DNA of 50,383 nt, from NCBI GenBank assembly GCA_028873865.1, contig JAPPNI010000017.1, positions 1 through 50,383 of the forward strand, read 5' to 3'. This DNA is from Chloroflexota bacterium. GTDB taxonomy: Bacteria > Chloroflexota > Dehalococcoidia > Bin125. Positions 15,226 through 23,013 of the stretch are shown here, in pieces. Both the position numbers and the translations under genes were made by a program. Under the pieces are notes generated by a model. It worked only from the letters and a program-made list of their open reading frames with translations. It made no database searches and had not been told where the DNA came from. Numbering within the stretch: position 1 is the stretch's first letter; each line of letters starts with the position of its first letter.

Positions 15226-16491
15226 TCAACTGACGAGGGTATCGGGCGCGTGGTCGGGGGCGCGGTAGCGGCTGATCGATCGCCAGAGCAGTCCGATCAA
15301 CAGAGTCGCGCCCAGACCGATCGCGCCGCCGAGGAAGTAGGTGTTGTCGATCCCGATCTCGTCGCCCCAGGATCCGACCCAGATGATGCCCAGGTTGTTG
15401 GCGGTCTGGGCGGCCAGCACCATCACCGAGAAGGCTCGGCCGCGCATCTCGTCGGGCGTCGTGAGGTGGACCGTGACCTGTCTGACCGCGACTGTGACCG
15501 CGTCGGCCGCGCCGAGCATGGCGATGACGATCATTCCCACCCAGAGCCAGGGCGCGGCGCCGAGCGCGAACAGCAGCGCCGCATAGAAGGCCGAAGCGGC
15601 CAGGACCATGATCCCCTTGGCCCGGTAGTTGACGAGGAAGAGCGCCAGCAGCATGCCGCAGGCCGAGCCGACGGCATTGACGGTGCCGAGCGCGCCAGCT
15701 GCTCCGATTCCGGCCATGAAGAGGCCCGTTGCCAGCAGCGGCAAGATTTCCCGGTAGTAGGAGATCACCGTGATCCCCAGGTCAAGCAGGAAGAGGCCGG
15801 GCAGAATGGGGTGGCGCAAGATAAATTTGAGCCCTTCCCAAACCATCCGAACTGTCGACTGGCGCTCTGAGACCGCCCGAGCGGAGGTCTTGATCAGAGC
15901 GGGCATGATCGCGGAGATCAGGGCGAATCCTGCCGCCACCCAGAGCATGCCGATCGCGTCGAGTCCAACGGCCAGCGCCGTCACGATCAATCCGCCGAGG
16001 ATCCAGCCGGTCATCTGGGTGCTGGTGTCGAGCGTGACGGCGGCGCTGAGATAGCGCGGGGGGACGACGCGCGGCGTGATCGTCGCGCGGGCTGGCGCGA
16101 CGAACGTGGCCAGCCCGCCGAGCGCCCCAAGCGCGACCCAGGCCATCCAGAATTCGAGCAGGTCGAGGGTCGCGGCCGTCGCTACGGTCACGAGAATCGC
16201 GAGGACAGCCGTGTTAGCCAGAGCCATCAGCCAACGTCGATCAAAGCGGTCAGCGAGGACGCCGCCGTAGAGCACGCCGAATGCCTGGATCGGGAGCTGT
16301 ACCGCGCCGATGATCGCCACCTCGGTGAACGACTCGCCGCCGGTCTGGTCGACGAACCACTGGGGAATCGCGACGAAGCGGATCATCTGGGAGATGATCA
16401 TGCAGAGCGCGGCGACCCAGAGCACCCGGTAATCGCGGATGGCGAACAGGCTGCGCAGCGGCGGCCGGGCGAAGGTGGGTCGTTGGCTCAC
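15226..16491 (-). CDS. MFS transporter (EntS/MFS_3-like exporter)
   Basis: This 421-residue integral membrane protein has about twelve hydrophobic segments and the MFS loop motif after helix 2 (G-V-L-A-D-R-F-D-R-R). It resembles the EntS-type drug/siderophore exporters in length and in the P-F-x-x-L-F-A-I-R-D-Y-R-type N-terminus (L-R-S-L-F-A-I-R-D-Y-R). The start codon is GTG. Cargo is unknown. It could be an efflux system for toxic intermediates of the neighbouring pathways. Confidence 0.85.
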   Translation of the reverse strand: MSQRPTFARPPLRSLFAIRDYRVLWVAALCMIISQMIRFVAIPQWFVDQTGGESFTEVAIIGAVQLPIQAFGVLYGGVLADRFDRRWLMALANTAVLAILVTVATAATLDLLEFWMAWVALGALGGLATFVAPARATITPRVVPPRYLSAAVTLDTSTQMTGWILGGLIVTALAVGLDAIGMLWVAAGFALISAIMPALIKTSARAVSERQSTVRMVWEGLKFILRHPILPGLFLLDLGITVISYYREILPLLATGLFMAGIGAAGALGTVNAVGSACGMLLALFLVNYRAKGIMVLAASAFYAALLFALGAAPWLWVGMIVIAMLGAADAVTVAVRQVTVHLTTPDEMRGRAFSVMVLAAQTANNLGIIWVGSWGDEIGIDNTYFLGGAIGLGATLLIGLLWRSISRYRAPDHAPDTLVS

Positions 16492-16603
16492 GGGCAGCGC
16501 CGCCGCTTCGTCGATGCGTCGGGCATACTATTCGGCGAACGCGAAATCGGTTGGGGCATGTCTGCCGAGGGTATCGCTCGCGGTGGATCTGGAGGAATGA
16601 GAC

Positions 16604-17488
16604 ATGAAGGTCGGGATCTACCTGCCGCAGGTCGGCGGCGTCGCCAGCCCGGAGAACATCAAGCGCGTGGCCGTGGCGGTTGAAGCCAACGGCTACGACT
16701 CGCTGTGGACGTTCGATCACGTCGTCCTGCGGCCGGACCAGGGCTCGGATTATCCCTATTCGGAGGACGGACGCTTCCTCGTCCCGGCAGAAGCGCCGTT
16801 CCTCGAGCCGCTGACGCTGATGACGTTCGCCGCGGCCGTGACCGAACGGGTCGAGCTAGGCACGGCTGTGCTCGTTGCGCCGATGCGCGCGCCCGTGCTG
16901 CACGCGAAGCTGATGGCCACGCTGGATCACCTGGCTGGCGGACGGCTGATTCTCGGCGCCGGCGTGGGCTGGTGGAAGGAGGAGTTTGAGGCGCTGTCGA
17001 TGCCCTTCGACCGGCGCGGGGCGCGGATGGACGAGTACCTACAGGTGCTGCGCGACCTCTGGGAGAACGAGATCGGCTCGTTCGAAGGCGAGTTCTACAA
17101 CACCAAGGGCTGGTATTGCCGGCCGCAGCCGCCGCGTCGGGTACCAATCCTGCTGGGCGGCAACAACCCGCGGCAACTGCGCCGGGCCGGGCGCTTCGCC
17201 GACGGCTACCTGGCGAATCCGGCGATGCTCGACACGCTGGATGAGGACTGGGCGCTGGTCAGGTCGGAGGCCGAATCGCACGGCCGCGACTCGTCGGCGA
17301 TGCAGCTGATGATCAACCGGATCACGGTGCTGGCCGAAGACACGATTGACGAGGCGGCGGAGACGCTGAACGAGATGAAGTCCAGGGGATTCGATCAGGC
17401 GATCGCGAATCTGCATCCGGGGGCGGACGCTGAGGCCGTGCTCGCCGAGTTCGCCGGTCGGCATCTGCAGAGTCTGCAGAGCGGCTGA
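16604..17488 (+). CDS. LLM-class (probably F420-dependent) oxidoreductase
   Basis: This 294-residue luciferase-like TIM-barrel protein belongs to the group usually annotated as F420-dependent LLM oxidoreductases. Visible features are the N-terminal M-K-V-G-I-Y-L-P-Q, S-L-W-T-F-D-H, E-L-G-T-A-V-L-V, G-R-L-I-L-G-A-G-V-G-W, and V-P-I-L-L-G-G-N-N. Such enzymes reduce or oxidise organic substrates with F420H2 or FMN. A strong GGAGGAATGAGAC precedes the ATG. It diverges from the MFS gene over 112 bp, which should hold both promoters. Substrate is unknown. Confidence 0.88.
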   Translation: MKVGIYLPQVGGVASPENIKRVAVAVEANGYDSLWTFDHVVLRPDQGSDYPYSEDGRFLVPAEAPFLEPLTLMTFAAAVTERVELGTAVLVAPMRAPVLHAKLMATLDHLAGGRLILGAGVGWWKEEFEALSMPFDRRGARMDEYLQVLRDLWENEIGSFEGEFYNTKGWYCRPQPPRRVPILLGGNNPRQLRRAGRFADGYLANPAMLDTLDEDWALVRSEAESHGRDSSAMQLMINRITVLAEDTIDEAAETLNEMKSRGFDQAIANLHPGADAEAVLAEFAGRHLQSLQSG

Positions 17489-17638
17489 GAGGTCGGCGGC
17501 TACTCGATATCGCTTCCCGACGCGGAGTGACGAATCGGTCGAGTCGTTCGTGCCGCGGTTGCTCGGTCGAATCCGACCTAATGGATGCGGCGGATAGGCT
17601 GGATTGCACTTGGACGTCGACGAGATGAGGAGGCCCCG

Positions 17639-18406
17639 ATGGGCGACACCGTGACCTATGAGCGCTCCGGACGCATTGCCACGATCACCTACAACCGGCC
17701 CGAGGCGCTGAACGCGATCAACCATGAGTTGCGCTCTGATCTCAATGCGGCCTGGGAGGAATTCCGCAACGATGACGAGGCCTGGGTGGGGATCGTGACC
17801 GGGGCGGGACGCGCCTTTTCCGCCGGTGCGGACCTACGCTCGCCGGCGCCGCCCGAGGAGCACACGTTCTGGGAAGTGCCGTCGTTGACCTCGCTGGAGT
17901 CGGGCATGGAGGTCTGGAAACCGACGATCGCCGCCGTCAACGGCTACGCTCTCGGCTTCGGGCTCACGCTGGTTGCCGCCTGTGACTTCGTGATCGCCTC
18001 CGACCGGGCTCAGTTCGGATTCCCCGAGGTCCAGATCGGCGTGCCGACGATTCAGGGCTCGATCCGGATGCCCAAGCGCATCGCCTGGCATTACGCGATG
18101 GAGTTGCTGCTGATCGGCGATCGGGTCGACGCCTGGCGGGCCAAGGAGATGGGGCTGGTCTGGGAGATCGTGCCGCATGACGACCTGATGGAAGCCGCTC
18201 AGAACCTCGCCCAGCGGCTGTGCAAGGGAGCTCCGCTCGCCGTTCGCGCGACCAAGGAGGTCGCGCACCGGGGGCAGGAGTTGCCGTTCGTCCAGGCGAT
18301 CCGATTTGGCGAAACGATGCGCCGGGTCGCCAGGGAAACCGCCGACGCCAAGGAAGGACCGCAGGCATTCCGGGAGAAGCGCTCGCCGAGCTGGGGCGCG
18401 CACTGA
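17639..18406 (+). CDS. Enoyl-CoA hydratase/isomerase family protein
   Basis: This 255-residue crotonase-fold enzyme has the first oxyanion-hole segment F-S-A-G-A-D-L and the second in G-Y-A-L-G-F-G-L-T-L-V-A-A-C-D, followed by F-G-F-P-E-V-Q-I-G-V-P. The glutamate of P-E-V is in the place used by hydratases. The reaction is probably hydration of an enoyl-CoA, though other crotonase reactions are possible. The ATG at 17639 has GAGGAGG upstream. The stop overlaps the next start by one base (TGATG), coupling it to the amidohydrolase. Confidence 0.9.
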   Translation: MGDTVTYERSGRIATITYNRPEALNAINHELRSDLNAAWEEFRNDDEAWVGIVTGAGRAFSAGADLRSPAPPEEHTFWEVPSLTSLESGMEVWKPTIAAVNGYALGFGLTLVAACDFVIASDRAQFGFPEVQIGVPTIQGSIRMPKRIAWHYAMELLLIGDRVDAWRAKEMGLVWEIVPHDDLMEAAQNLAQRLCKGAPLAVRATKEVAHRGQELPFVQAIRFGETMRRVARETADAKEGPQAFREKRSPSWGAH

Positions 18407-19641
18407 TGACGGACCCGGAGCGTCGCTTCTATCGAGCAGCGCGGATCGCCAACGAGGCGCTGGACGGATGGCTACCCGACCACGCGGTCGGTGTGGCCAA
18501 CGGCAAGATCATCGATGTCCTGCCCGCAGCCGACGCACCCGCAGACGAGACCGTCGACCTGGGCGATGTCTCCCTGCTGCCCGGACTGGTCGAGGGTCAC
18601 ACACACATTCCCTGTCCGCCACGTGTCGATGCCTTCGACATCATCTCCGAGGAACCGAATGAACCGGCGCTGATGCGCGCGGCGCACGCGGTCGGCCTGG
18701 CGTTGCGCAGCGGGATCACGACGATGCGCGACCTGGGCTCGAAGAACGAGGTTGTCTTTGCCGTGCGCGAAGCGATCTCATCGGGCGTGATTCCCGGGCC
18801 GCGACTGCTGGCCGCCGGAGCTCCGATCACCCGGACCATGGACCATTGCTGGTTCTGGGGCGGCGAGGCCGATTCGCCGGAAGCAGTCCGAGCGATGGCG
18901 CAGGCCCATGTCGATCAGGGCGCCGACGTCCTGAAAGTGATGGCCTCGGGCGGCAATTTCACGCCGACCTCGAATCCGCGCGACCGGCAGTATCCGCCGG
19001 AGACGATCCGCGAGATCGTCGAGGCGGGCAAGTCCGGCGGCATCGAGGTCGCGGCGCACACGCACGCGGCGGAGGGAATCCGAGCGGCGGTCGAGGGCGG
19101 CGTCCGGCACCTGATTCACTGCCGCTGGCTGTCAGCCAATCCAGAGGAAGGGTTCAGATACGACGCTGAGCTGGCGCAGCGGATCGCCGATGAAGGCATC
19201 TGGGTGAATCCGACCATCGGTCTGGGCCTGCTCGCATCGGAGGCTCGCGAACGCGGGGACGCCGCACCGCGCCGTAATCCCAATCTCCGAGGATCGTCTC
19301 CGCGCGAGCAGGGCCTGGAAATCCTGCGCGATATGCGCGATCGCGGCGTCCGCTTCACCTCCGGACTCGACATGGGGATGGCCTACGCCGATTTCAATCG
19401 AGCCCCGGCCGAGGCCTGGGCCTTCGTCCAGGATGTCGGCCTGAGCGAGTGGCACGCGATCAGAATCATGACCTGCGACACCGCAGGCGCGATCGGGGTC
19501 GGCGAGCAGGTTGGCAAACTGGTCAGGGGCTACGACGCCGACCTGGCCGCGTTCCCCGGGGATCCTGCCGGCGACATCCGCGACCTCGATCGTCCGGTGT
19601 TCGTCATGAAGCGCGGTGAGGTCATCGTGTCCCCGAGTTAG
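18406..19641 (+). CDS. Amidohydrolase (Xaa-Pro dipeptidase/imidazolonepropionase-like)
   Basis: This 411-residue metal-dependent hydrolase shows the small beta sandwich at both ends and the TIM-barrel motif G-L-V-E-G-H-T-H-I (metal His pair). Later residues include T-T-M-R-D-L-G, K-V-M-A-S-G-G (probable metal-bridging Lys), H-T-H-A-A-E-G-I, the H-C motif in L-I-H-C-R-W, and S-G-L-D-M-G (catalytic Asp). The ATG at 18406 gives a one-base overlap with the hydratase and begins the homologous region. Substrate might be an amide or cyclic amide; it is not resolved. The 3' end overlaps the selenoprotein gene tail-to-tail by 4 bp. Confidence 0.87.
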   Translation: MTDPERRFYRAARIANEALDGWLPDHAVGVANGKIIDVLPAADAPADETVDLGDVSLLPGLVEGHTHIPCPPRVDAFDIISEEPNEPALMRAAHAVGLALRSGITTMRDLGSKNEVVFAVREAISSGVIPGPRLLAAGAPITRTMDHCWFWGGEADSPEAVRAMAQAHVDQGADVLKVMASGGNFTPTSNPRDRQYPPETIREIVEAGKSGGIEVAAHTHAAEGIRAAVEGGVRHLIHCRWLSANPEEGFRYDAELAQRIADEGIWVNPTIGLGLLASEARERGDAAPRRNPNLRGSSPREQGLEILRDMRDRGVRFTSGLDMGMAYADFNRAPAEAWAFVQDVGLSEWHAIRIMTCDTAGAIGVGEQVGKLVRGYDADLAAFPGDPAGDIRDLDRPVFVMKRGEVIVSPS

Positions 19642-21146
19642 GGGAACTTCAACACGATCTCCCGGCCCTGCCGTGACTCGAGGTCCAGATGCACGATCCG
19701 GTGGTTGTTCGTGTCGGCCACGAGGAGGGAGCGATCCGGGCCGCTAGTCAGGCCGCCCGGTTCGTCGAGCTGGAGCTCGCTGAAGCTGCCCAGCGCGTCA
19801 CCGTGGCCGCCGATCAGCGTGTTGACGTTCTCCGTCAACGGGTAGACCTGCTTGATCTTGTGGTTGAAGGTGTCAGCGACGTAGAGGTCGTCGCCGACGC
19901 GGGCGACATCGAGCGGGTGCTGGAGTTTCGCGACCGAGCGGCCTCCGTCAGCGTCACCGAAGTGGAAGAGTCCGCCCTCCCCGGTCTTGCCGATGAACGT
20001 CGTCGTGCGACCGTCGGGATCCCAGCTGATCTCGCGCACGCCGCTCGATTCGGAGTCGGCGAAGGCGAGGCCACTCGGACCGGGGGCCAGACCGGAGACC
20101 TGAGCCAGTTCGGATTGCATCCGCGGTCCATCGACGATCCCCTCGCGGCCGGAGCCTCCCCAGGGACCGACGTATGAAGCGTCGCCGGCTTGATCGCCGA
20201 GCGGCATCCGCCAAATCTGGTGGATGCCGGCCATCGCGATGTAGAGGTCGCCATCATGCACGGCTACGTCCCAGGGGGAACTGAGCGCCGTGCGCGTGGC
20301 CGGTTCGCCCGAAGGCATCATGCGAGCCTGTTCGCCCGTACCGGCGATCGTGGCGACGCTTCCGGCGCGCAGATCGATCCGGCGTACGGCATGATTCTCG
20401 TTGTCGGCGACGAAGACGTAGTCGCCGTGGATCTCAACGCCCTGAGGTTGATTGAATCGCGCCTCAGCTGCCGAGCCATCTGTGAAGCCCGATTCCGACC
20501 CGCCAATCACCTGCGAGACGTTACCGTCGATGTCGGCCACGATGATCCGGTCGTTGTTGCTGTCCGAGACCACCAGCCGGCCTGAGGCGTCGTCCCAGGC
20601 GACCTTGCCGGGGAAGGAGAGGGCGCTGTCGCGGCCGGTTTCGCGGACGAGACCCAGATCTTTGCGCGCCAGCAGTTGTTCGGCCTCATACTCGGCCAGC
20701 CAGCCGTCGATCAGCGGCGAGGCCATGTCCTCGGTCAGCTCGCCCTCGTGGATCCCGATCACGTTGCCTCGAGGGTCGATGAAGTAGAGCGTCGGCCAGG
20801 CCCGTGCACCGAAGGTCTGCCAGTACTTGAAGTCGGCGTCGTTGAGTACCGGGTGCTCGATCCGCAGGCGGAGGATGGCCTGACGCAGATTCTCGGTCTC
20901 GCGCTCGGTGGGGAACTTGGGCGAGTGGACCGAGACGATCTGGAGGGTGTCGGCGTAGCGGCGTTCAAGCTTCCGCAACTGCGGAAGGACATGCAGGCAG
21001 TTGATTCAAGCGTAGGTCCAGAAATGCAGAATCAGCAGGCGACCCTTGAAGTCGTCCAAGGACAACTCGCGTCCCGAGTTGAGCCAGGTCATCCCGGCGG
21101 GAACGTCGGGCGCGGGCGTCTTGCCGAAGGCACGTGAAGTCGTCAT
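19638..21146 (-). CDS. Thioredoxin-like/NHL-repeat selenoprotein (NHLRC2-like) with U-I-N-C motif
   Basis: Read through one in-frame TGA (21008-21006, codon 47) this gene encodes 502 residues. Residues 1-130 form a thioredoxin-like domain: a D-F-K-G-R-L-L-I-L-H-F-W-T-Y-A stretch leads to U47-I-N-C50, where NHLRC2-like relatives have C-I-N-C. The rest, from about 150, is an NHL beta-propeller with repeated V-S-D-S-N-N-D-R-I, V-A-D-N-E-N-H-A-V, V-A-D-T-F-N-H-K-I and V-A-D-T-N-N-H-R-I units. No signal peptide is present, so it is probably cytosolic. The ATG at 21146 has GGAGGG eight bases upstream. Conserved sequence on both sides of the TGA, a SECIS-like hairpin 25 nt after it, and a tRNA-Sec in the window all support selenocysteine rather than a nonsense mutation. 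Role is inferred to be thiol-disulfide or peroxide chemistry; partner unknown. It lies 39 bp after the sugar dehydrogenase. Confidence 0.9.
20970..20987 (-). promoter_or_regulatory. Bacterial SECIS-like hairpin for UGA recoding
   Basis: On the mRNA strand, CUUCCGC pairs perfectly with GCGGAAG around the loop AGUU. The apical loop begins 25 nt after the UGA, within the 16-37 nt reported for bacterial SECIS elements, and a G is the second loop base, as that consensus asks. The hairpin lies inside the coding sequence (residues L-P-Q-L-R-K). A TTG leucine codon where neighbouring leucines are mostly CTG or CTT is consistent with RNA-level constraint. SelB binding is inferred. Confidence 0.8.
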
Positions 21147-21161
21147 CGGAGGCTCCCTCCG
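21147..21161 (-). promoter_or_regulatory. Palindrome covering the selenoprotein Shine-Dalgarno
   Basis: Immediately before the selenoprotein ATG, CGGAGG and CCTCCG are exact complements around a three-base GAG. The left half is the Shine-Dalgarno. The six-pair GC-rich hairpin could mask the ribosome site and tune translation. This is positional inference; chance occurrence is possible in a high-GC genome. Confidence 0.4.
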
Positions 21162-21185
21162 ACCGTCAGGTCGTGTCGCCTCAGC

Positions 21186-22598
21186 CTAACGCGCTTCCCC
21201 GGCCAGCTTGAGGATCGGCCCGCCGAAGACGAGCACGTACACCTCGCCATCGCTGTCCACCGCGAACGAGGCGATCAGCCCACCGCTTTCGATGATCGGG
21301 CTGCGAATCCAACCAGTTTCCGAGTTGTCGTCGGGCCACAGACCCCAGATGGCGCCCGAACAGTAGTCGCCGAAGATATAGGCCCCGTAGAGATGCGGCA
21401 GCGCCTCTCCGCGATAGACCATGCCGCCGGTGACTGAACAACCTTCGTCGTGGCCGTAGGTGCTGACCGGCGCGACCGCGTCAGCCAGCGCGGCACAATC
21501 GTCCTCGTTGCGGAAACACTCGTCGCCTTCGAAGACGTTCCAGCCGTGGTTCTCCCCACCCCGGACGATGGCGATCTCCTCGACCCGGTTCTGGCCGACA
21601 TCGCCGACCCAGAGATCTCCGGTCTCTGGATCGAACGCCATCCGCCACGGGTTGCGCAATCCGTATGCCCAGATCTCGGGACGCACGCCAGCGATGCCGA
21701 GGAACGGGTTGTCGGTGGGGATCCGGTACGGCGACGAGGTGTCGATATCATTGACGTCAATCCGGATGACCGTGCCCAGCAAGGTCTCGCGATTCTGTCC
21801 GTGGCCCTGCGGATCGTTGGCGGCTCCGCCGTCGCCGAGTCCGAGGTAGAGCATGCCGTCCGGCCCAAACCGCACCGCGCCGCCGTTGTGGTTCGAGTAG
21901 GGCTGAGCCACTTCAATGACGACCAGCTCGGACGGAACGAACGCCTCGCCCTGAACGATCCGGAATCGCGACAGGCGGGTGATGTTCGCTCCGCGAGGCG
22001 AGTAGTAGACGTAGATGTAGGGATCGTCTGCGAAGCGGGGATCGAGCGCCATGCTGAGCAGACCCTGCTCGCCGCCGAATGTGATCGACTCGGTCAGGTC
22101 GAGGATGCCGAACTGCTCGATTTCGCCGCCGTTGTCGACGAAACGGGTGATGTAGCCGCGCTGCTCGGCGACGAGTAGGGAGCCGTCGGGCAGCTCGATC
22201 ATCTCGACCGGCTGGTGGAACTGACGGCCACCGAGAATCGGGCGGAGCACGAGCGAGAAGCCGGGCGATGATCCCTGCGACTCCTGGAGATCCGAGTCTG
22301 CCTCGGTAGAGCGACTGACTTCCTGTTCGTCTCCGGTGTCGCGAACCCCCGAGCGTCCCTGTTGCTCGTCATCCTTAGTCTGGGTCCGACTCGTCGCGGA
22401 CTCGGCGTCTTCGGCAGTTCGGTCTTCGGTTCCCGTTGCCTGACGCTCTGACTGCTGTCCCGCCTGTTGCGTGGTGGTCGCCGAACCTGGCTCGGTCGTG
22501 TCCCGCTCCTGCTCGCTGGCACACGCTATCGCCGCTACTGCTCCGAGCAGAAGCGCCATCAGCAGGAACGGAATGCTGAACCTAGGAAGCCGGCTCAT
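21186..22598 (-). CDS. PQQ-dependent sugar (glucose/sorbosone) dehydrogenase-like lipoprotein
   Basis: This 470-residue protein has a hydrophobic leader ending in a lipobox-like A-A-I-A-C, then a long acidic Ser/Thr/Gln-rich linker (about 30-120), then a six-bladed propeller of the soluble glucose/sorbosone dehydrogenase (GSDH/Yli-like) family. Typical blocks are G-E-Q-G-L-L-S-M-A-L-D-P, N-H-N-G-G-A-V-R-F-G-P-D-G, L-G-L-G-D-G-G, Y-G-L-R-N-P-W-R and G-D-V-G-Q-N. It probably oxidises aldoses with PQQ outside the membrane. An ATG at 22631 is also possible but would overlap DUF35 by 50 bp. It is followed 39 bp later by the selenoprotein. Confidence 0.85.
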   Translation of the reverse strand: MSRLPRFSIPFLLMALLLGAVAAIACASEQERDTTEPGSATTTQQAGQQSERQATGTEDRTAEDAESATSRTQTKDDEQQGRSGVRDTGDEQEVSRSTEADSDLQESQGSSPGFSLVLRPILGGRQFHQPVEMIELPDGSLLVAEQRGYITRFVDNGGEIEQFGILDLTESITFGGEQGLLSMALDPRFADDPYIYVYYSPRGANITRLSRFRIVQGEAFVPSELVVIEVAQPYSNHNGGAVRFGPDGMLYLGLGDGGAANDPQGHGQNRETLLGTVIRIDVNDIDTSSPYRIPTDNPFLGIAGVRPEIWAYGLRNPWRMAFDPETGDLWVGDVGQNRVEEIAIVRGGENHGWNVFEGDECFRNEDDCAALADAVAPVSTYGHDEGCSVTGGMVYRGEALPHLYGAYIFGDYCSGAIWGLWPDDNSETGWIRSPIIESGGLIASFAVDSDGEVYVLVFGGPILKLAGEAR

Positions 22599-23013
22599 AG
22601 CGCAACAGCGTCGTCTCCGTACCCGGGACATCCTCGAACACCGGCCGGACTCTCATGCCCACGCTGATCGCCGACTCTTCGACGTTGACCAGCGTCGAGG
22701 TCAGACGCGGTCCCTCGTCCAGTTCGACGACGGCGATGATCTGCGGCTCATCGCCGGTGAAATCCGGCGCCGTTGGTCGGCGGGCGATCGTATAGGTGTA
22801 GAGCGTGCCTTCGCCGGAAATGTCCCGCCACTCCAGGTCGTCGGCCAGGGTCAGCGGCGCGTGCGAGCGCGGATAGAAGACCCACCTGTCGCTCGAGGGC
22901 GAGTACTGGATCCGCACCTGACGCTCTCGCAGGCCATCCCAGAATGGCTGCGTGCGGTCGATCGGCGTCGGCAATGGGCGTTGAGGGGGGCGTTGCGGCG
23001 TGTCGGCGGTCAT
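22582..23013 (-). CDS. DUF35/OB-fold protein, thiolase partner, lacking zinc cysteines
   Basis: This 143-residue protein matches the DUF35 family that pairs with SCP2-type thiolases; in steroid degradation Ltp2 and ChsH2-DUF35 form a retro-aldolase. It has the N-terminal helix F-W-D-G-L-R-E and the OB-fold strands G-T-L-Y-T-Y-T-I and I-I-A-V-V-E-L. The rubredoxin-like zinc site normally written C-x-x-C before P-R reads Y-S-P-S-S-D-R-W-V-F-Y-P-R, with no cysteine, so zinc binding is presumably lost. The ATG overlaps the thiolase stop by one base (TAATG), and the 3' end overlaps the dehydrogenase gene by 17 bp. Confidence 0.85.
   Translation of the reverse strand: MTADTPQRPPQRPLPTPIDRTQPFWDGLRERQVRIQYSPSSDRWVFYPRSHAPLTLADDLEWRDISGEGTLYTYTIARRPTAPDFTGDEPQIIAVVELDEGPRLTSTLVNVEESAISVGMRVRPVFEDVPGTETTLLRYEPAS

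Noticed and set aside
19638..20978. NHL protein starting at the internal TTG at 20978
   Set aside because: It would omit a conserved thioredoxin domain and a well-placed ATG and Shine-Dalgarno. Reading through the UGA explains both halves.
21006..21008. In-frame TGA as a nonsense mutation or pseudogene
   Set aside because: No other damage is seen, the TGA falls exactly on the redox cysteine, and a SECIS-like hairpin and tRNA-Sec are present.
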